Source: Prevotella sp.
GTDB taxonomy: Bacteria; Bacteroidota; Bacteroidia; Bacteroidales; Bacteroidaceae
Length of the DNA: 64,000 nucleotides
Direction of reading: 5' to 3'
Assembly (NCBI GenBank): GCA_022771625.1
Contig: JALFCW010000120.1
Location: 34,891 to 98,890, forward strand
Shown here: piece by piece, positions 39,173-48,576 of the stretch
How positions within the stretch are numbered: position 1 is the stretch's first letter
Layout: the number at the start of each line of letters is the position of its first letter
Notes under the pieces: generated by a model
The model's database searches: none
What the model saw: the letters and a program-made list of their open reading frames with translations, nothing else
Told to the model about the DNA's origin: nothing
Position numbers and translations under genes: made by a program

Positions 39173-42100
39173 TTAGAAGCCGACGTTCAGACTGATTGTA
39201 TATGTGCGCTGAAGCGGGTAAGAAGGCGAATTGGATGCTCTTGTCTCAGGATCACCCCACTTGTAGGGAGTAAGAGTAAAGAGGTTGTAACCTGAGAGTG
39301 TCACCTCGCACTTGGTCATACCAATCTTCTTAAAGGCGGGATTGATAAAATCGTATGATAATGAAATAGTCTTCAGACGAAGATACTTTGCATCCTTCTC
39401 CCAAAGGTCTGAACCAGCATAGTTCTGCACTGCGTTGCTCCATGTGGCACGTGGGTAAAGGGCATTGGGATCTTCGTTACTACCAGGTGTCCATGTGTCG
39501 TTCACGTGGTAAGAAAGCAGACCTCCCTGTGTGGTATTGGAAGAACAGAAGAACGGCTGGCGGAACACATCGGTAATATAACGTGACACGTTCCATGCAC
39601 CAGTAAACTGAGCATTGAAGGTAAGACGCTTCCAGCTGAATCCAAAGGTAAGACCTGCCATGTATTCGGGGTCATCTGTGAATCCATTGTCGCGCGTCAT
39701 GTCGTTTTGGTCAATCTTTCCATCCTGGTCAAGGTCAACATATACACAGTCACCAGGCTGCAGGTTGGCTACGAGCTGGGTCGGGAACGGAGTACCGAAG
39801 GTCTGTTCGTATTCAGCCTTGGTCTGTTCACCCTCATAGTACTTCCAGAACTGATACATTGAACGTGCACCAATACGATGGCCACGGCTCAACATGTATT
39901 CATTCTTCTGAGGAGTCTCTTTCATCTCAATAATCTCGTTCTGGTTGTAAGACAGGATGAGCTTACTCCAGAAACGGAAATCCTTGCCAATCTTGTCGTT
40001 GTAGCTGAGAGACACTTCCCAACCCCAAGACTTTGTCTCACCGGCATTGGTGTAAGGCATTGTGAAACCAATAGTGGAAGGAACAGTGTAATCGCGTACA
40101 AGAATGTCTGTACGGTGCTCACGATAGTAGTCGAATGTCGCCCTAATCTTGTCATCGAAGAAGTTGATGTCGAATCCATAGTCCTGCTTGAAGGCCTTCT
40201 CCCAACTGATGTTGGGGTTGTTCTTGGCAGACTCATAGGCTCCTGCGATACCAGAAGTTCCAGAAACTGTTCCCGACTGCGCATTACCGAAGAGGTAGCC
40301 GTAAGTGTCGGTGTAAGGCAACGTCAGACAGTTTGTGATAAGTCCATAGGAACCTGTGATATACGGGTCGGCAAGATACATGAAGCGGATTGCATCAATG
40401 GTTTTGTCATTACCTACGAGACCCCATGATGCACGCAACTTGAAGAAGCTGACTACCTTGGAGATTGGCTTCCAGAATTTCTCTTCGCTGGCAATCCATC
40501 CGATAGAACCTGCGGGGAAGGTACCGAATCGGCGACCTGGGGCGAAGTTCTCCGAACCATTATATCCGACATTGAACTCTGCAAGATACTTGTTGGCATA
40601 GTCGTATGTCACACGGCCTACGAGTCCAACGTAAGAACGTGGTACATCGGGATAAGAATCTCTAGAGTAGTAATACTGCTTTGACTGGTTGTAGAGCAAG
40701 AGTCCATTTACGGTGTGCTTGCCGAATGTGCGGGAATAATTAATACTTCCCTCAAGATACCAGTCGCGTGACTTACCCTGCCCATAACTGTAAGAGGGGT
40801 CGGTGTCGTTTCCGTTCTGTCTATATACTATATAAGGTGTACCGTCGGGATTTAGGATTACTTTGCCTGCCTCGTCATACTGCACGAGTGGGTTGTATGT
40901 CGCAACGCCGCAATTACCCTGCTTGTTAACGGTAAATGCAGAGTTGTAAGAACCCTTAATCTTTGCCGAGAGTCCCTTGGTGATGAAGTCGAGTTTCTGG
41001 TCAAGAACGAGGTCCATCTGCAGCTTGTTGACGTTGGTCTGCATAAAACCATTACCATAGTATGCCATACCGGAGCCTCCAAGGAACGGCAAGTTAAGGC
41101 CGTCGGTATAATCGGTGGTACAATATACCATCTTGCCGTCAACAATACCTGGGCTTGAGAACGGTGTGGCATAATAGATGTTCTTGATCATACCGCCAGA
41201 ACCCTGACCAGTGTATGGTTTGTCAGCATCGTTCACATTACCTGCCACGTTGAACGAAAGTGTGGTAGTCTTCGTGGCCTTAAGATCGAGGTTACCACGG
41301 TAGTTGAAACGCTGATACTGATAACCGTAGTTATATCCGCGGTCGAACTCTTTGAACAGACCGTCCTGTGAGTAGTAACCAGCTGAAATAAAGTATTTTA
41401 CGCGGTCGGTACCACCCGAAATATTGAGGTTATGCTGCTGCTGGAGCGTAATGTCCTTCATGATGTAATCAGCCCATCTCGTATTGGGGAAACGAATTGG
41501 GTCAGAACCATCCTTGAACTTCTGGATGATAGCATCTGAGAAGCTGGGGGCGAAAGCATTTTCCGCCATATATGCGTCAACGCTTCCGTATGTACCATTG
41601 GCTACAGCCACATTTGCTCGCTGCAGATAGTCGTTGTAGGACATCTGGTTGTAGAAGTTGGCATACTCGTAAGAACTTGCCTGCTCTACCATCTTTGTTG
41701 GCGAGAGTGCTGTCCAAGATGTTGAAACGCTAATCTTTGCCTTACCCTCAGAACCGCGCTTTGTGGTGATGAGTACAACACCGTTAGCACCGCGCACACC
41801 GAACACGGCAGTGGCGGAAGCATCCTTAAGAACTGTAACACTCTCGATTTCATTCGGGTCGATGTCTGCCATCGAACGCTCTACACCATCCACCTGGATG
41901 AGAGGAGCTGAGTCACCCCATGTGGCTTTACCACGCACGAAAATCTCGGCGGCGTCGGAACCCGGCTCACCTGAATACTGCACTGTAGTGACACCCGAGA
42001 GCTGACCACCAAGCACGTTGTTGACTGAACCGACAGATGTGCGGACGAGGTCTTCGCTTTTTACACTGGAGATGGCACCCGTCACGGTCACCTTCTTCTG

Positions 42101-42499
42101 CACGCCATATGCCACAATCTCAATACCCTGAAGTTCAACGCCGGCAGACACCTTCAACTGAACTTTCATACCTTGCTTCGCCACGACGATTGCCTCATCG
42201 TAGCCAATGTAGGTGATCTTGAGCTTTTGGCCTGGTTTAACATTAATACTAAAGTTACCGTCAAAATCGGTCACTGTTCCTTGTGTGTTTTGGCCACCCA
42301 TTACAAGAACGGTCGCACCGATGACAGGTTCGTTGTTTTCATCTACAACGTTACCCTTAATAGCCTTAGATTGCTGGACATTGAGCACTTCCGCCCTTAG
42401 ACTTTGACCTCCCCAATATTGGGGAACAAACGTCATTGCGGCACATGCTACTGCAAACTGCATAACAGGCTTTACAATTAACTTGTTTTGTTTTATCAT
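39173..42499 (-). CDS. SusC-like TonB-dependent receptor with N-terminal carboxypeptidase-regulatory-like domain
   Basis: 1108 aa; KGNVVDENNEPVIGATVLVMGG, PLIQVDGVERSMADIDPNEIESVTVLKDASATAVFGVRGANGVVLITTKRG. Confidence 0.97.
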   Translation of the reverse strand: MIKQNKLIVKPVMQFAVACAAMTFVPQYWGGQSLRAEVLNVQQSKAIKGNVVDENNEPVIGATVLVMGGQNTQGTVTDFDGNFSINVKPGQKLKITYIGYDEAIVVAKQGMKVQLKVSAGVELQGIEIVAYGVQKKVTVTGAISSVKSEDLVRTSVGSVNNVLGGQLSGVTTVQYSGEPGSDAAEIFVRGKATWGDSAPLIQVDGVERSMADIDPNEIESVTVLKDASATAVFGVRGANGVVLITTKRGSEGKAKISVSTSWTALSPTKMVEQASSYEYANFYNQMSYNDYLQRANVAVANGTYGSVDAYMAENAFAPSFSDAIIQKFKDGSDPIRFPNTRWADYIMKDITLQQQHNLNISGGTDRVKYFISAGYYSQDGLFKEFDRGYNYGYQYQRFNYRGNLDLKATKTTTLSFNVAGNVNDADKPYTGQGSGGMIKNIYYATPFSSPGIVDGKMVYCTTDYTDGLNLPFLGGSGMAYYGNGFMQTNVNKLQMDLVLDQKLDFITKGLSAKIKGSYNSAFTVNKQGNCGVATYNPLVQYDEAGKVILNPDGTPYIVYRQNGNDTDPSYSYGQGKSRDWYLEGSINYSRTFGKHTVNGLLLYNQSKQYYYSRDSYPDVPRSYVGLVGRVTYDYANKYLAEFNVGYNGSENFAPGRRFGTFPAGSIGWIASEEKFWKPISKVVSFFKLRASWGLVGNDKTIDAIRFMYLADPYITGSYGLITNCLTLPYTDTYGYLFGNAQSGTVSGTSGIAGAYESAKNNPNISWEKAFKQDYGFDINFFDDKIRATFDYYREHRTDILVRDYTVPSTIGFTMPYTNAGETKSWGWEVSLSYNDKIGKDFRFWSKLILSYNQNEIIEMKETPQKNEYMLSRGHRIGARSMYQFWKYYEGEQTKAEYEQTFGTPFPTQLVANLQPGDCVYVDLDQDGKIDQNDMTRDNGFTDDPEYMAGLTFGFSWKRLTFNAQFTGAWNVSRYITDVFRQPFFCSSNTTQGGLLSYHVNDTWTPGSNEDPNALYPRATWSNAVQNYAGSDLWEKDAKYLRLKTISLSYDFINPAFKKIGMTKCEVTLSGYNLFTLTPYKWGDPETRASNSPSYPLQRTYTISLNVGF

Positions 42500-42560
42500 A
42501 TCTATTATCTATAGGTTTCTAATCTAGACTGTTTACATCATAAATTTAGATTTTCGACTG

Positions 42561-42624
42561 CAAAATTATATAAATTTATATGGTAAATACTATGTTATTT
42601 GACAATTTACCACCATAATTTGAT
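42561..42624 (-). promoter_or_regulatory. SusC/D operon promoter: -7 box CAAAATTA at 42561-42568, operator TTTGAC-N15-TTTGAT at 42598-42624
   Basis: 21-bp period; 29 nt between -7 box and proximal half-site. Confidence 0.65.
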
Positions 42625-42708
42625 AATATACCCAAATTCCTGTTGTTTGCCTACAAAAAATAAGAAAACACTCCCTCGTATGGATGTTTTACCTCTAAAA
42701 AATGCAGA

Positions 42709-42757
42709 GAGACACAAAGGTACAAAGATATTAATTACTCTGTGCCTCTGTGTCTCA
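42709..42757 (-). terminator. Imperfect hairpin downstream of the modular PL11 gene
   Basis: GAGACACAAAGGTACAAAG / CTCTGTGCCTCTGTGTCTC inverted repeat; three differences, two becoming G-U pairs on the minus-strand RNA. Confidence 0.4.
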
Positions 42758-42788
42758 GTGTTTTATATTGAATAGTGAAAGTGCAGTA

Positions 42789-45700
42789 TTAGAATGAAAT
42801 CTTGATACTGCTCTTTCCTGAGCGCACAATGTATGTTCCTGATACAAGACCTCTACTCTTAAGGTCATTTCTCAATGAAGGCATTGTAGTACTTATTCCA
42901 TCAACAACCTTTACTCCTGAGATGGTATAGACATCAGCAATAAACTCTGATGTGGCATCAATACCCTTAATGCCTGTAGAGGAGCTGACCTTGATGATAC
43001 CTTGCGAGAGCAATTCGGATGTATCCCATACCAAACCCTCGGGAAGTTCCTGTATGTCGAATGTTGGAGTGCCGCTTATTGTGCCTTCACAGTCGAAGAC
43101 TCTCACGTAGTCACCTTCGGCAGGTTTCCATGTCGTAGCGTATGTCACATGGATTGTTCCGTTGACAGTGGCATTTCCACCTACTTTCAGGAATGCCCAT
43201 GCCTGTGACTCAGCTCCAGTGATGGAGTTCACGGATATTGAGTCCGTCTTGGTCTTGTTCACATAGATATGTGATCCAGTTTCCGCATTGAGGTTTCTTT
43301 CAATACTAATGATTCCGGTGTTCTTTGTCTGTGATGTCGCTGCATTACTACCTGGACGGAGAGTTCCTCCGTTGAGAAGGTTGATGCCATAGCTATAACC
43401 TACTCCACGCAGTTCACCGTTGTCCTGTACATAGGTGATGGTAGGAGCTGTCATTGATGATGTTGCTGCTGCCTTGTTCAGCTTCACTGCACCGTCAATA
43501 ATCTTCAGCGACTTAGCTTTGGCAAGAACATTCTCTGAAGCAATTGTCCATACACCCGTACCGTTCTTCACCATGTGGCTGCCATTGATAGTGCCCGAGA
43601 ATGTGAAGTTGGTGTTGTTGCCACCAACAGTCAGGGTATTTGTTGCCGAACCGTAATAACCGCCATTGCTGATATATCCAGAGCCAGTGAGCGCTCCAAT
43701 GGCAAAGCTCTTGCCGCTCGTGTTGAACGGTGTGGATTCTGTGAAGGCAGCGTCAACATTGAGGGTTGCGAGAGGAATGCCGTAGGTGTTATTGAAGTCA
43801 AACACTGGTTCATAGGCGTTCTTAGATCCGCGTTTTGCATTGATTGTACCTGCAAATTCGCTCCAGTTGCCCTTAAACGGACAACGCACCCATGTGGCAT
43901 ATATGTTGATGGTGCCCTCACCAGTCAGCTTACCAGTATAGTCGCAGCGTCCGTCAGGATACCATATACCGGTCTTTCCCTTTGGCACAACGATGTTTAC
44001 GTTGTCATTGTTAGTGCTATAGATACTGTTGTTAGCCTGTAGTGTAACCTTGCTTCCGTTGAGCACAATGGTCTTGCCCGTGAAGTGTGCATCCTGGAAG
44101 TCATATACCGTACCTGAGTTAATGTACAATGTGTCAAAGTCGGCAGCGCAGTTAAGCTGGAGAGTACCGGTTCCTGCCTTGTAAAGATTCCTACGCTTGG
44201 CAGAGTTGGCTTTCTTTATGCTTCCATTCAGGATAAGCGTTCCTGTCGCACTGATTGTACCGCCATTTTCGTCAATGACGATAGGATGAGAGGCAGTCAT
44301 GGAGGTAGCAGTCTTCAGCGTACCGTTATTCTTCAGCGTTATGCCGTTGCTGGCATCTCCGAGCGATCCATATTGTGAACCGTCATTGTTGGCGAGCGAT
44401 GCAGGAGTAAGAATACCGTTGCTGATTATCGTACCGCCATTATATTTATTGATGTTATTAATCTTCACTTCGCCCTTGCCCTCTACAGAGAGTGTACCTT
44501 CTCCAGAAATAGTGCCATCACCTGTGATAGAATAGGTCTTGGTGTCGTTCTTGAAGATGATGTTTCCCGGGGTTACATCCTCTGCCACTGTGATAGCGGT
44601 ATTCACTGCACTGTCGTCAAACGTTACCTCGTCGCCAGTGACAAACGTCTTGTCTGAAGAAGAGAAGTTCTCTGAGTTCATAAGATCCCAAGTGCCATCT
44701 GTTGCACCTGTCCACACTACATCCTCACTGCCACGACCGTCATATACGTTAAGTGTAATCTTGCCGTCGGCGTATGCCAAGTCATACTTTACTCCCATGA
44801 GACCTTCTATTGTGATGTCAGAAAGATTGCCAGTCAATCCACTTGCCTCTGCGAGAATATATGTTCCTGCAACAGGTTGGGATGTGAACACGAATACGGG
44901 GGCACTGTATTCCGGACCGTTAGTCCAGTCCTTCTTCTCTATGCTAATCTTGTCGGCAACAAGACGGTCGGTCTCGTTTCCATTTACATCAATGATAACG
45001 CGCGCACCGAAACCGAGTTCTATTGAGGAGGCGGTAATAGTGCCAACCTTATTCTCTCCACCAGGCATGATTTCAGAACCATAGTCAGCCTTGATGCCTG
45101 CCTGGAACTTACCTCCGTTAGAACTGAGTCGGGCAAAGCGGTTGAGCCAAACAGGGCTCTTTTCCATTGTGCCGTCAAACTGCAGTGTTCCTGCCCATAC
45201 GTCGGTATTGCCTGTGTATGTCTCTGTGACATTAGGAAGGATGAGCGTTCCGTCGCCTTGCTTCACAAGACGCAGCGCTCCTATGAAAGCGCCGCCGGTC
45301 AGAGTATGCGTATAATAGGAATATTTAATCTCAGTGTCCTTGGTTGTACACTCGCTTTGGGCTGTTCCCTGCACCCACGACGGGGCATTGTCGGTGAAGA
45401 TAGCGGGAGAGGCTCCCTCTGTCACTGCCACTGTGGCGTCGCCATCAACATCAAGCAGCGCATGCTTGCCATTGAGCGATGCGTCAATAGAAGATGATAT
45501 TATCTCGCGACCCGTAGTTGTGAGAGGAGGAGGAGCAATGGTTATACCTTCCAGTTCGCCAAGGAAATAAGAAGCATGAGGTGGCTGGTTATATCCACAA
45601 GGCTGCCATACCATGGCATTGCGATACTGGTGGTCGTACCACAATGAGTAGTTGCGCCACTCCGTCGGTATAGTTGAGGTATATATCCTTATATTATTGT

Positions 45701-47393
45701 CGGCGGTGCGCTCTATCACCTCCTCGCGCCAGTCGCCGAAGATGTCGCCCTGATAGCAAGGTGTGGCCTTGGTGCTATTGTTGGAATAACATCCTGAGAA
45801 TGTCGCGAGAGTGCCGACGCCTGGTTTTGACACTGTGATATTGTCGAAACATTCCTCCTGCAAGTCACCGTCCCAATAGATACGGAAGTTCATGCCGAGA
45901 CCGGAAGTGTTTACTGTCACATGGTCATTCACAACTGTTGAGATTGGTGTGTCATGTGCGCCGTATCCTATAGAACCGGGAATAGTGTTATAGAAATTTC
46001 CGGCAATAGCACGACCTGCATCGTTGGTATCTGTCATACGATAGTATATCTTGCTCGTTGTGGCATCACGGTAGTTGTTGGCAGGATTGTCCTCGTTGCA
46101 GGCAAACATTTCCTGACCATGTATATAAGGATTAAGGTCGCTCACGTGCTGGGCGTCGCCATGACCGAGACCTGTGGTGGACAGTCCCAGACCATTGTCG
46201 TCAATCACCATCGAACCCCATACTATCTCGTCGCGTCCGTCCCAGTCGACGTCGGCGATAGAGTAGTTGTGGTAGCCCTGTCCATACCAAGGCGAACCAG
46301 GCTTGTTGTTAGTCCATCGCCATCTCACGTTGAGAGCATGTGTGGCAGGGTCAACGTCGTAGGCAATAAACTTGTGACGAGTGTAGATGCCTCGTCCCAA
46401 AAAGATGCTCGGATGCTTACCATCGAGATATGGCGCACCAAAGAAGTTCTTGCTGCTTCGGTGTCCGTAGCCGTCACCCCATGCAGCCTTAAGGTCGGTT
46501 TCGCCGCTCTCGTATCTTTTCAGCGGATACTCAATACACTGGTATGGTTTGCCCGTAGCTCCTTCGCAATAATAAAGGAATTCATTGCCGTAGTATGTAA
46601 ACCACTCCACTGAACTCGCGCCTTTGGGTATGCGATAGTTTGTCCACGACGTGCCGTTCTTGCCATCTGCACCGATGGTGTATGTCGTTCCGTCGGCCAT
46701 GTGTACGGTTGAACCCTCTTCGAGTCGCATCACAACCTCTGCCTTGCCATCCATGTCCCAGTCATATCCCACGATGTTCTGCTCGTTGTTCTGGAAGTCA
46801 CCCATGTTTGGACCGCAGTTCACCCACCACAATATTGTTCCGTCCTGCTTGAGGCATGCGAGCAAGGAGTATTCCTTTGTCTCCACACCATTAATTGTAG
46901 GTCCATTCTTGGGATAGAGCTGTTCGCCTTCCTCCTTGTTGTCAAACTTCAAGAGTATCTCCACCTCACCATCGCCATCCACATCGGCGCAGCATGCGTC
47001 GTTGGGGATATATGTTGACTTGAGAGAGGCGTCGTGCTTGATGGTTATCGACTTGTAGTTGTTGACGAGTACAGAGGCTGCCTTCGAAGCCTCCTGCTCC
47101 ACTCCGTTTACAACTGCCTTGACGGTGTAGGTGCTGCCTTGCGAACCAGATGCGTCAGTATAGTTTGACACATTAAGCGGTTCGGCGTTCACCTTGGTGC
47201 CGTCACGATACAGGTTATACTTCACGTCGTAGTATTCGTCGGCCTGAATACGCCACGAACAATACACGCCGCCTGTTGTTTGTACGGCAACAAGACCACG
47301 GTCAAGTTTGTCTGTGAATCTCTGTGCCTTTGCCACGTTACAACAAGTTAACACAGCAATAGCGAGTGCTATAAATTTCTTGTTCATAAACAA
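42789..47393 (-). CDS. Modular PL11 rhamnogalacturonan lyase + autotransporter-associated beta-strand (PATR-like) region + T9SS-like C-terminal domain
   Basis: 1534 aa; residues ~20-620 PL11-like (DKLDRGLVAVQTTGGVYCSWRI, DVDGDGEVEILLKFDNKEEG, GLGHGDAQHVSDLNPY, GDWREEVIERTADNN); then repeats such as GALRLVKQGDGTLILPNVTETYTGNTDVWAGTLQFDG and KAGTGTLQLNCAADFDTLYINSGTV; C-terminal DVYTISGVKVVDG...GTYIVRSGKSSIKISF. Confidence 0.9.
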   Translation of the reverse strand: MFMNKKFIALAIAVLTCCNVAKAQRFTDKLDRGLVAVQTTGGVYCSWRIQADEYYDVKYNLYRDGTKVNAEPLNVSNYTDASGSQGSTYTVKAVVNGVEQEASKAASVLVNNYKSITIKHDASLKSTYIPNDACCADVDGDGEVEILLKFDNKEEGEQLYPKNGPTINGVETKEYSLLACLKQDGTILWWVNCGPNMGDFQNNEQNIVGYDWDMDGKAEVVMRLEEGSTVHMADGTTYTIGADGKNGTSWTNYRIPKGASSVEWFTYYGNEFLYYCEGATGKPYQCIEYPLKRYESGETDLKAAWGDGYGHRSSKNFFGAPYLDGKHPSIFLGRGIYTRHKFIAYDVDPATHALNVRWRWTNNKPGSPWYGQGYHNYSIADVDWDGRDEIVWGSMVIDDNGLGLSTTGLGHGDAQHVSDLNPYIHGQEMFACNEDNPANNYRDATTSKIYYRMTDTNDAGRAIAGNFYNTIPGSIGYGAHDTPISTVVNDHVTVNTSGLGMNFRIYWDGDLQEECFDNITVSKPGVGTLATFSGCYSNNSTKATPCYQGDIFGDWREEVIERTADNNIRIYTSTIPTEWRNYSLWYDHQYRNAMVWQPCGYNQPPHASYFLGELEGITIAPPPLTTTGREIISSSIDASLNGKHALLDVDGDATVAVTEGASPAIFTDNAPSWVQGTAQSECTTKDTEIKYSYYTHTLTGGAFIGALRLVKQGDGTLILPNVTETYTGNTDVWAGTLQFDGTMEKSPVWLNRFARLSSNGGKFQAGIKADYGSEIMPGGENKVGTITASSIELGFGARVIIDVNGNETDRLVADKISIEKKDWTNGPEYSAPVFVFTSQPVAGTYILAEASGLTGNLSDITIEGLMGVKYDLAYADGKITLNVYDGRGSEDVVWTGATDGTWDLMNSENFSSSDKTFVTGDEVTFDDSAVNTAITVAEDVTPGNIIFKNDTKTYSITGDGTISGEGTLSVEGKGEVKINNINKYNGGTIISNGILTPASLANNDGSQYGSLGDASNGITLKNNGTLKTATSMTASHPIVIDENGGTISATGTLILNGSIKKANSAKRRNLYKAGTGTLQLNCAADFDTLYINSGTVYDFQDAHFTGKTIVLNGSKVTLQANNSIYSTNNDNVNIVVPKGKTGIWYPDGRCDYTGKLTGEGTINIYATWVRCPFKGNWSEFAGTINAKRGSKNAYEPVFDFNNTYGIPLATLNVDAAFTESTPFNTSGKSFAIGALTGSGYISNGGYYGSATNTLTVGGNNTNFTFSGTINGSHMVKNGTGVWTIASENVLAKAKSLKIIDGAVKLNKAAATSSMTAPTITYVQDNGELRGVGYSYGINLLNGGTLRPGSNAATSQTKNTGIISIERNLNAETGSHIYVNKTKTDSISVNSITGAESQAWAFLKVGGNATVNGTIHVTYATTWKPAEGDYVRVFDCEGTISGTPTFDIQELPEGLVWDTSELLSQGIIKVSSSTGIKGIDATSEFIADVYTISGVKVVDGISTTMPSLRNDLKSRGLVSGTYIVRSGKSSIKISF

Positions 47394-47421
47394 TCATCTT
47401 TAGGTTTTCAAAAATCTGGTG

Positions 47422-47486
47422 CAAAATTACGAATAATTATCAAATAAGGAACCCTAAATAATGATTTTTACCCATTACTTTTTGAT
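47422..47486 (-). promoter_or_regulatory. Modular PL11 promoter: -7 box CAAAATTA at 47422-47429, operator AATGAT-N15-TTTGAT at 47460-47486
   Basis: 21-bp period; 30 nt between -7 box and proximal half-site; spacer TTTTACCCATTACTT. Confidence 0.6.
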
Positions 47487-47554
47487 AAACACTATATTTA
47501 TCGCAAGCGTCCACCCTGTTTTAGAAGAAAAAAATTGCATAAAAATACAGTTTT

Positions 47555-47618
47555 ATCAAAAATTATGGTTTTATTATCAAATTTCCGCGTGTTCTTTATA
47601 TATTTACTCATAATTTTG
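47555..47618 (+). promoter_or_regulatory. AraC-regulator promoter: operator ATCAAA-N15-ATCAAA (TTTGAT-N15-TTTGAT on minus) at 47555-47581, -7 box TAATTTTG at 47611-47618
   Basis: Same operator in opposite orientation; 21-bp period and 29 nt to the -7 box; ATG at 47661. Confidence 0.65.
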
Positions 47619-47660
47619 CGCCAAAAATCTAATTAATGTAATTATTGACATAAAATTGTT

Positions 47661-48539
47661 ATGCAAAAAAGCAAATACTTGTTGGCATCCGAGAGAGATG
47701 CGGAATGGGGGCTTACAATCAGTACAGTGGGCTATGAAAAGATAGATCCATGGGAACCCTACCCCACAAAAGGTCATGCATACGGCTATTTCTTTAATAC
47801 AAACAAAGGTAGGGTTTTGGATGAATACCAGATACTATACCAGTCGGAGGGAGAGGGTGTGTTTGAATCGACTCACCAAAAGGAGATACGCGTAAAAGCA
47901 GGAGACATTTTTCTACTCTTCCCCGGCGAATGGCATACCTACAGACCTCTCTCCAACAAGGGTTGGACTTCCTATTGGATAGGATTCAAGGGAAAGAATA
48001 TCGACGACAGAGTGAAAGCGGGATTCCTTTCGCCCGAAAAGCCTATATACCATGTAGGATTCAGCACCGACATCATCGCCATCTTCGACAAGGCACTGAA
48101 TATCGCCGACAACGAATACCCGTATTACCAGCAGACTCTGGCGGGGATGGTGAACTACTTGATTGGAATGATGTATTCTCTTGAAAGAAATCTTGAACTT
48201 AACAAGAATTCGCAGCAGGTAGATATCATAGGCAAAGCCAAGATAATGATTAGGGAATCGCTTGAGACTTGCCTTACTATACAGGAAATCGCTAGGACTC
48301 TCGGAGTAAGCTACTCGAGCTTCAGAAAATTATTTAAAGAGCACACCGGAATAGCACCGGCAATGTATCAGCACAACCTTCGCCTGCAACTTGCCAAGGA
48401 ACTGCTGACATCTACCGACGAAAGTATAAAGGAGATTGCATACAGGCTGAACTTTGGCTCGCCCGACTATTTTTCATCCAAATTCAAGGCCAAGACGGGA
48501 ATGAAACCTTCCGACTACAGAACTGCGAACAAGGAATAG
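47661..48539 (+). CDS. AraC-family transcriptional regulator (cupin-like sensor + HTH_18); candidate RhaR-like regulator of the locus
   Basis: 292 aa; VKAGDIFLLFPGEWHTYRP cupin-like block; TIQEIARTLGVSYSSFRKLFKEHTGIAPAMYQHNLRLQLAKELL...IKEIAYRLNFGSPDYFSSKFKAKTGMKPSDYR. Confidence 0.93.
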   Translation: MQKSKYLLASERDAEWGLTISTVGYEKIDPWEPYPTKGHAYGYFFNTNKGRVLDEYQILYQSEGEGVFESTHQKEIRVKAGDIFLLFPGEWHTYRPLSNKGWTSYWIGFKGKNIDDRVKAGFLSPEKPIYHVGFSTDIIAIFDKALNIADNEYPYYQQTLAGMVNYLIGMMYSLERNLELNKNSQQVDIIGKAKIMIRESLETCLTIQEIARTLGVSYSSFRKLFKEHTGIAPAMYQHNLRLQLAKELLTSTDESIKEIAYRLNFGSPDYFSSKFKAKTGMKPSDYRTANKE

Positions 48540-48576
48540 AAGAGAAAATGCGAAAATAAATAAAAAGATATATTTT

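Noticed and set aside
42709-42757. Repeat-associated mobile element
   Set aside because: Imperfect hairpin right after the PL11 stop is more simply explained as a terminator/mRNA-end structure.
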